Assembly: GCA_907165065.1 (NCBI GenBank)
Contig: OU015525.1
Location: 6,574,537 to 6,638,536 of the forward strand
Origin: Caprimulgus europaeus
Taxonomy: Eukaryota; Chordata; Aves; Caprimulgiformes; Caprimulgidae
Direction: 5' to 3'
Length of the DNA stretch: 64,000 bases
Below, one piece after another: positions 53,564 through 64,000 of this stretch. The position numbers and the translations under genes were made by a program. Each line of letters opens with the position of its first letter. Within the stretch, counting starts at the first letter, position 1. The notes beneath the pieces are model-generated. The model was not told the origin of the DNA. It saw only the letters and a list, made by a program, of their open reading frames with translations, and ran no database searches.

Positions 53564-53566
53564 TTT
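53485..53566. repeat. (ATTT)n microsatellite
   Basis: It begins with imperfect ATTAATT/ATTTT units and becomes a long run of perfect ATTT repeats before GCATTTCAG. Read through, it encodes the artificial FIYLFIYLFIY string, which is not a protein. Confidence 0.95.
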
Positions 53567-54741
53567 GCATTTCAGCCCCCAGTGTCTATACAGAAAATTT
53601 AACAGTTTGTTTGGCTTATTATTAATTACTGTATTTTCCTGGGAATCAGCCTAGATAATCACAGATGTTTCTTCTATCTTGCATAAACTTCTGGAATATG
53701 TAGCAGGTAGCTCTCAGATGGTAGGACACTTGAGAATCCTCTTTTGGGGATCATCACTGCAGCAAAATAGGTCTGTTCATGTTTCCAGAGAGGGAATGTG
53801 CTTTTTCCAGCTGAAACCCCTGAGTTAAAGCTTTTCTTATGGCAAATGAAGTTACATTTTGCACAGAGATTTGAGGTCTCTTCTCATGCTATTTTCATGA
53901 AGAAATCTGTCTTTTTCCTTGTCTGTAAGGCTTTTCCTCATTGACTTCCAAAACTGTGTGCTGCTTTGGCTCCCCAGCACCAGTAATTCAACTGAGTTTT
54001 ACTGACAGGAGCTGCTGGGTGGCAACTCCAACACTAATCTGAGGAGCAACAGAAACTCCAGGCTTGTTAATCAGGCTCCAGCATTCAGCTGGTTTGCTTG
54101 CAGTATGTATTAACTTAGGGTTTTTTATTAAAATCTGGCCTAATTTGGGATGAAATTTTAAGCCTTGGAGCTGGTCAAGTATAATTCAAATCAGGTGGAA
54201 GCTGTGCAGTTTTGAACTTGTCTGGCTCCTATGGCAGCATTACTGAGCCAATCTTTTTGATTTCCATGCTGCAGGAATGATCAGGGAGAAGCAACCTGGT
54301 TTGTACGGGCTTCTAGTGGGACTAATCTGGTTTTATAGAGTGATGTATCGATCATCACCAAAAAAATTCCCTCTCTCAAACTAGTCATCCCTTCTTAACC
54401 TAGGCTCTGCAATGCCTTTACCGGTCAATGACAGAGGAAGACAAGTAGGCAGCAGCTTGTAGGACTAGATGAGAGCTGAGAAGCTCTGGCATTGTTCTGA
54501 GAGGGAGAAGCAAGGGGAGGATGGAGCCCAAAGTGTCAGTAACTGGGCTGGTATACCAGCCTGCTCCCTTGACATGGCTCTCTGCTGTTTTTAACACAAA
54601 TCCTTTGGAGTTAGGTACTGCCCTCTGGTATGGTTAGATCACTAGAGATGACACAATGAGTTATCTGAAGCAGAAATGTTTTGTTCTTCTAAAAGCAAAT
54701 ATTTCCTCTGTGTATTTAAGTGTAATGTAATAATTAAAAAA

Positions 54742-54764
54742 GGTGGAGGGAGGGGGGAGGGGGA
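54742..54764 (+). repeat. G-rich tract with quadruplex potential
   Basis: GGTGGAGGGAGGGGGGAGGG and the following Gs give several closely spaced runs of three or more G residues on the coding strand of the FAM135B intron. It could fold as a G-quadruplex in DNA or pre-mRNA. No function is shown. Confidence 0.5.
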
Positions 54765-56371
54765 AGACACCAAATAAACCAATAACAAACCCAAGTCTCT
54801 TCACCTTGCTTGTTAAGTGCTCACTTAACATCTGAGGGTAGTCTTCGTGCTCCTGAGAGGAGGTCTGACCACCACAGTGACAAGAGACTGAAAGGTGAGT
54901 GTGGGAGGCAAGGTGAAGCAGTATCACCCAACATGTCTGTTAGTGGTCAGGCTCACGGGAGAGGCTTTACTGTCAGTACCCCAGGTGAGTCAGTACAAGT
55001 CATCAGGGATTAATGTGTGTTGAGGCACAGGAAAACAAAGTTAATATTAAAATTATCTATCTAATTTTAAAGATTAATAATTCACAAATAGCAAGTGAAG
55101 GTGGTGAGGGCAAATTCATTGCTACTAGGATGACCCACGCAGGAGAGAAGGGACTTGGGCTGGTATGCACTGGCTGTGTAAATAACATTGGTCCTGCAAA
55201 TAAGAAGGATCCATTCTCTATAAATCTTTAGAAAATTTACCAAACTTCTCCTAAAAGTAAATTGGCTTTTTCATTCCTGCTTCTGTTAGAAGATTGTTTC
55301 ACAGTCTTGTTCCTTTGCCAGCTACAACTTCTTATTTCTAAATTGCATTTATTCCTGGAGAGTTTACATGTGGTTTTTCTTGTGCCAATGTTGTATTTGC
55401 TTGTACCTCACTCCTCTTCTTCCTTCCTGATGTTTTTCCTCAGAGTGTATTTATAGATTGAGAGGGGATCTGATTGCTCTGTGTTTTACTAAGTTGTGTG
55501 CCAAGTTCCTTCAGTTCCTTTTGTAAAATCAGCTTGTTGCTTCCTGATCTTCCCTTCACAGCGCTTGTTCCACATAACTGGTGATTTTCCATGGTCTCCC
55601 TACTTTACTGAAGTTTAAATAAGCTTTTCTGCACTAGTCTTGCCTAAAAAAAACCCAACCCTAAAACCAAAGAACAAACCACCAACCACAATCCAGATGT
55701 TTACTCAGAGACGTACTACCTAGCCTAATTCTAATAAGCCTGACTTAGACTAATTGTAATAAAACAGGAATTGTATTGTAATTTCATATTTATTTCCTAA
55801 GTGTTCTTTCCTTCAAAATCTACTGTAAAGTCTTATATATCTCTGGGGCCACTCAGGGCCCATAGTCCTGTCCATTTCTGCCCCTTTGCAAAATGACTGT
55901 TTAGCTTCTGCTCATCACCAGCCCTTCTGTACTTTCACTGGTTTCTTGGATTTGTTGTAAACCTGGATTCCTGAGTGTCCAGTTCACATGCCAGTTCTGC
56001 CAAGGTTCTCAGTAAGCATGCTGACATCTTGACTGTGATCTTTTCAAAGCTTTGTACTCCTTCCCTTTAGCCTTCCTGTCTGTGCTCTTCATAAAAAAGG
56101 TAAGCAGGAGGGCAAAATAGCTTGTTATTTTTGGAGGCAATTTCACATTTATCATTACTGTTAGCCTCATGTCACTATCAGGCAGTCCTTGCTTGAATGT
56201 ATGTGGCAGAGGACCTCCTGTAACTATTTTGATGGCTTTTGTAATGTTTACCTCAGCCTGATTTTTCAGTTTTAGGTGTAGATTTTAACCTTCAGGTCCT
56301 ATTCCTATTTATTGGTTTTTTTTCTATTTCTACTCTCCATTTTGGAGAGATTAAACCAGCTGGGCAGAGGT

Positions 56372-56809
56372 AAGGGCTACAAAAATAATCAGAGGGATGG
56401 AACACCTCTCCTGTGAAAAAAGGCTCACAGAATTGGGGCTGTTCAGCTGGTAGAAGAGAAGGCTCTGGGGAGACCTTATTGCAGCCTTAAAGGGGGCCTA
56501 TAACAATGATGGGGGCAAACATTTTAATAGGGCCTGTAGTGATAGGACAAGGAGTAGTGGTTTTAAACTAAAAGAGGGGAGATTTAGACTACAGATAAGA
56601 AGGAAATTTTTTACACTGAGCGTGGTGAAACACTGGCACAGGTTGCCCAGAGAGGTGGTAGATGCCCCATCCCTGGAAACATTCAAGGTCAGGTTAGCTG
56701 AGGCTTTGAACAACCTGATCTAGTTGGAGATGTTCCTTCTCATTGCAGGGGGTTTGACTAGATGACCTTTAAACTTCCCTCCAACCCAAACCATTCTGAC
56801 TCTATGATA
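56372..56809 (+). mobile_element. CR1 LINE 3' fragment
   Basis: It begins in ORF2-terminal sequence (GGGCTACAAAAATAATCAGA, GGGGCTGTTCAGCTGGTAGA) and passes CACTGGCACAGGTTGCCCAG. It ends with CCAACCCAAACCATTCTGAC and TCTATGATAA. It is closely related to the 3' half of the copy at 59090 and so belongs to the same subfamily. Confidence 0.94.
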
Positions 56810-58324
56810 AAGCCCTTGTCTGTAGATTTCTTCCCAAACCTGAAATGAAGACATCAGGTACTTACACAAAGGAGAAGCCATGACTGTATAATTGCCTCCA
56901 CCCAAATAGCAGCCCACCCTCAAGGCTCTGCTGCAGCAGTGTCCATACAATAAATGTTCCCCTTAGGTGAGAACAGCAAAGTTCAGGCCAACAAACTGAT
57001 CCTTCTTTTTCTTGGGTTGACTGGAAGAGGCTGGTGAGGATGACCAGCCTATGAGACCACTTCCTGATGAGAGTATTTAGAGCCAGATGGAGATGGTTTG
57101 CTTCATTCTGAGGAAAACCAGAAACACTGTATGGTCAGCTGTTCCTGTTACTTCTCAGCATTTATGCCATTTCCAGTTCAGATAGTACCTCGCTGTAACA
57201 GAATGAGTGGTCTTAGTGACCAGAAAGATTTTCTATCAATCAAAAACATTTTCCATCTACCTTCTTGTTAGCAAGGACTAAGCACAGTATTCAGTCATAA
57301 AACTGGGATTTTTGTAGAGGTGCTGACAAAAAGTGTGTTTTATTTATTTGCATGCACATTAATATGGTTCTATTTTACATCTTGGTCTCACCATTATTTG
57401 TACTGGCACAACCCAGATGTGTAGGGCAGTGGGGTGGGGAAATGGAGATATTTATCTATGTTTGCTGCAGAAGAAAATGTATGGGTCTCTGCATCTGGCA
57501 GAAACCTGCCTTTTGATGAAGAAAACTTTCCTCACAATGCACAAACTATTGTGAAATAACATCCAACTTCACAGTGTGGGAGCAGGAACCTTCATTTCTG
57601 TGTTTTTCCTTAGACATAAAGTCACTGTTTCACAATTTCTCCCTGCCTACAAAGATTCAGAGGAAGCTCTGAGGAGGAATGGATAATATTTTCCTATCTT
57701 ACGATTTAAATATTGATATGTGGCTTAAAAATAGAAAAAAACCCAACAAACAAACAAGAAAAAAACCCCAACCCAATAATGGGTTTTATTCAGTTTCCTG
57801 TATGGACATTTATTTTAACTGGAAAATAAGAGGTCTGGTGAAACTCAAATGAGAATGTCTTCAGCTTTTTCTAGCTGCCCAAGGTGAAGCTGTTCTTTGC
57901 TTATATTCTGCTTGTGATATTTATAACCTCCTTTGGAGCTGTTGTTAATGTTTTGCCTGAAACTTTCATTGAAAAATTACTTGTTCTCAAAGATTTTCAG
58001 GGAAACTGAAAAAAATCAGTTTTAAAAGGAATAAACTGATAAATTGTGAGCATTTCTATTTCTATTTACTTTTTAATTTAATTTGGGACTTGAGCTTTCA
58101 ATACTTATGTTGCCCTGTGTTTTAATTTATATGAATGTCACTGAGGTGTTGAAGGACTTTGATCTGAGGTCCTCTACGTCACTGTCCTTCTCTGCCATTA
58201 ATCTAATTGAGTAACAGTGTCAGTACCTTGATGTGCAAGGCATTGCAATGCACACACGCACAACTGCACAAATTGTGAAACAACAGGATATTCAAAAGCC
58301 TCTTGTGTATTCTGGGCATAGGAC

Positions 58325-58974
58325 TGTCCTGGATTTTAGCTGGGACAGAGCTGGGTTTCTTTTTAGTAGCTAGAATAGTGCCATGTTTTGCTTTCAGCCT
58401 GGGATTTGTTATGAGAGAAACGTTGAGAACATCCCAGTGTTTGCATTTTTGTCGCTGAAAGTGAAGGGGGGAAAGATCTAATGGGGTGAGGAATATTTAA
58501 ATATTAATTTAAATATTGGCTAAATTGGCGTTTGGCTCTGCCAATGGGGTATTCCATCTCATATCCCGTCATAGGCAGTGTATTAATGAGGGACTCTTCC
58601 TTTCTTGCTCTCTCTGGCTTTCATTCGGGTTCTTGCTGTCCTGGGATTGTGGTTTCGGTTTGGGATTGTCTCTCCTCCAGGATTGTGGTTTCGGTTTGGG
58701 ATTGTCACTCCTCCAGGTTCATTATCTGGGAACAGGCCGGGCTTGGTCAGTAGGTGGTGAGCAATTGTACTGTGCATCGCTCATTTGCATATTTTAAATT
58801 ATTATCATAATTATTACTTTAATATCAGTAGTATTTTGAGTTTTGTTTTATTTCTATTATTAAATTATTCTTATCTCAGCCTCCAAGTCTCCTTACCCTT
58901 GCCCCACCTGAGTGGGGGAGTGAGTGAACAGCTGTGTTTGGCTGGCCAAGTGCTAGTCAAGTGACACCACCACA
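58325..58974 (+). mobile_element. Solo retroviral LTR, same family as 37972 copy
   Basis: It starts TGTCCTGGATTTTAGCTGGG and ends near GTGACACCACCACA. It shares the TTGTTATGAGA, GGTATTCCAT, GAGCAATTGTACTGTGCATC and closing blocks with the LTR at 37972. Flanks carry GGAC or AGGAC on both sides (58320-58324 and 58974-58978), giving a 4-5-bp target duplication with an ambiguous boundary base. It contains a 36-bp tandem duplication (58644-58679 and 58680-58715) that the other copy lacks. No internal viral sequence is attached, and it looks whole as an LTR. Confidence 0.88.
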
Positions 58975-59089
58975 GGACCATTCTCTAACGTCTTTCTTTA
59001 GGACAAATGTATCTAATTCCATGATGTTTTATACTGGAATTACTTTATGCCATTGCATTATCAAAGCCAGACCTTTTGGCATTAGATGC

Positions 59090-59760
59090 CAAACAATCTG
59101 CCTGACCAACTTAGTGGACTTTTATGATGGAGTGACTACATCTTTGGACAAGGGAAGAGCTACAGATTTCATCTATCTGGACTTCTGTAAAGCCTTTGAC
59201 ACAGTCCCTCACAATATCCTTCTCTCTAAATTGGAGAAAGATGGATTTGATGGGTGGACTGTTCAGTGGATAAGGAATTGGCTGGATGGTCGCATACAGA
59301 GCGTAGTGGTGAAAGGCTCAATGTGCAGATGGAGATTGGTGACAACTGAGAGAGTTGGGGCTGTTCAGCCTGGAGAAGAGAAGGCTCTAGGGAGACCTAA
59401 TTGCAGCCTTTCAGCAATTAAAGGGGGCCTATAACAATTATGGGAGCAAACATTTAAATAGGGCCTGTATAGGCCCTTAATAGGACAAGTGGTAATGGTT
59501 TAATATTAAAAGAGGGGAGATTTAGACTAGATATAAGAAGGAAATTTTTTACACTGAGGGTGGTGAAACACTGGCACAGGTTGCCCAGAGAGGTGGTAGA
59601 TGCCCCATCCCTGGAAACATTCAAGGTCAGGTTGGACAGGGCTGTGAGCAACCTGATCTGGTTGAAGATGTTCCTTCTCATTGCAGGGGTGTTGGACTAG
59701 GTGATCTTTAAATGTCCCTTCCAACCCAAACCATTCTGATTCCATGATTCTGTGATTCTG
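59090..59760 (+). mobile_element. CR1 LINE with internal deletion
   Basis: The left part encodes RT sequence in one open frame: [19 protein letters not shown], then [20 protein letters not shown] and [18 protein letters not shown]. At about 59344 it jumps from the segment just before the VPQGS motif straight to the ORF2 C-terminus (GAGTTGGGGCTGTTCAGCCT). The active-site FADD region and several hundred bases are therefore missing. It ends with a good tail (CCATTCTGATTCCATGATTC). The deletion makes it non-functional, although the 166-codon frame across the join stays open. Confidence 0.95.
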
Positions 59761-60768
59761 AGGAAATAATTCTGCTAAGTGTCCTTATGTCTTTACGTAC
59801 TGGGTAGACCTTGACAGTTATAATTTAAACTTTATTTTTGTTTTTAGAGGCTTAGAAACAAATCAGGCTGAAAGTATCTGCAAGCACTTGTGAGATATGA
59901 GGAATTTATAAACAAATAGAACAAAGAGTAGGAGGGAAAATGAAGAGAAAGGACGATTGACACCAACATGGTGTTACAGCAGGTCGGCGGGAGATCTGCA
60001 AGTAGGTGGAGGTATCCCAAGCTACAGTGTCGTGTATCAGGTGCTATACTGTACACTTACTCCTTGCTCATGAAAGTGGTAATGAGGGAAGACTGAGATT
60101 AGGTTGGGTTTTTTTTTTCCCTCTGTTTAGCCTGAACTTGTATTTGCAAACTTTCTAAAGAAACCTGCACAATGCGTAACTTAAGCCAGTGAAATTGCTG
60201 TTTTTCTCTCTTTCTTCATCTAACGTAGTGATCACCTGTGGGACAGCAAGTAACCAGAAAACAGCTGGTTTAGATATGATTAATGGCAACATATTCATTA
60301 TATGGTAACCTCAATATGGAACAGCAGAATGATAATCACTATGTATAAATTGAATTTTCCTAGATGTGAGATTAACACATTTGCTGTCTTTCCACAGAAG
60401 TTTCCTCTTTCTTTGTTTTTTATTAGATTTTTGTCACTCCTTGTCTGATCTCAGTGGTTTTTTTATCCTAGATATTTTTCTGTGTCTGTTTTCCCTATGA
60501 GAAGCCAAGAGCTTTTCACAGTTCTTTCCTCATTAGTCACACACAGGCCATTGTGTCTGCTCTGCCTACTGTAAGGTAGGAGGGGCCCGTTTCAAATCAG
60601 TATCAACCCACTTCAGTTCAAATTAAAAAACAGAAGAAATGACTCAGTATTTCTGAGCATGCCCATTCTCTTGAGCACTTCTGTTTGAGTGTGGATGCCC
60701 AGGATGTGTTCTCACAGAACTTTGGGTTCGATCAAGTGGTCATCTGTCTAACATTATGTCATTTTTAA

Positions 60769-64000
<3,232 letters not shown>

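Larger units (their letters stand above)
48651..56371. other. Intronic sequence with an unexplained protein-like patch
   Basis: Mostly unique AT-rich sequence. Between about 49800 and 50330 the base composition rises in GC and frames on both strands look somewhat protein-like, for example QQWLKLIPMMADEYLSGIMD on the + strand near 50142. None is continuous and none is recognised. A 15-bp repeat (GGTGAGCATAAAAGG) occurs at 51498 and 51527. The microsatellite at 53485 and the G-rich tract at 54742 are listed separately. Confidence 0.45.

Noticed and set aside
53326-53625. A 99-codon frame with a hydrophobic FIYLFIYLF stretch resembling a membrane segment
   Set aside because: The stretch is the translation of the ATTT microsatellite.
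58516-58797. A 93-codon frame with internal repeats resembling a repeat protein
   Set aside because: The repeats come from the 36-bp duplication inside the solo LTR at 58325.

Overview
This window is a stretch of a bird genome. The evidence is the large number of CR1 LINE copies, whose 3' ends carry the avian tail of ATTCTATGAT-type octamers, together with solo retroviral LTRs of families I know from neoavian birds. Base composition is AT-rich and almost all of the sequence is non-coding. There are no bacterial-style operons, CRISPR arrays or convincing RNA genes.

The one host gene I recognise is FAM135B on the + strand, and only its start is present. A translation-start exon (30532-30627, ATG at 30551) encodes [20 protein letters not shown] and continues to VDLFQRG. 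The next coding exon (60783-60862) encodes [18 protein letters not shown] and continues to FATIAGQT. Both have proper AG acceptors and GT donors, and they join in frame across a 30,155-bp phase-2 intron. Because the ATG exon begins at a splice acceptor, positions 1-30531 are probably intron between a 5' non-coding exon and the ATG exon. Everything after 60862 is the next intron.

The rest is intron filled with dead transposable elements. I count 16 clear CR1 fragments plus one orphan tail. From the left edge to 33.4 kb they are mostly on the - strand (9 of 11); from 36.8 kb onward all five are on the + strand. Two solo LTRs of one family lie at 37972-38578 (perfect 5-bp target duplication) and 58325-58974. 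A second, longer LTR family is seen once nearly whole (61173-62204) and twice as pieces (35390-35780 and 47200-47775). A CpG-rich block at 18025-18335 shares a motif with 34880-34907 and may be a third LTR-like family.

The most unusual item is a decayed coiled-coil gene copy at about 47783-48650 on the - strand. It has no visible introns, about eight in-frame stops, and runs almost to the first base of an LTR in the same orientation. Retrocopies are rare in birds because CR1 does not readily copy poly(A) mRNAs, so this junction suggests either LTR-associated retrocopying or later LTR insertion. I found no previously undescribed functional system that I could defend.
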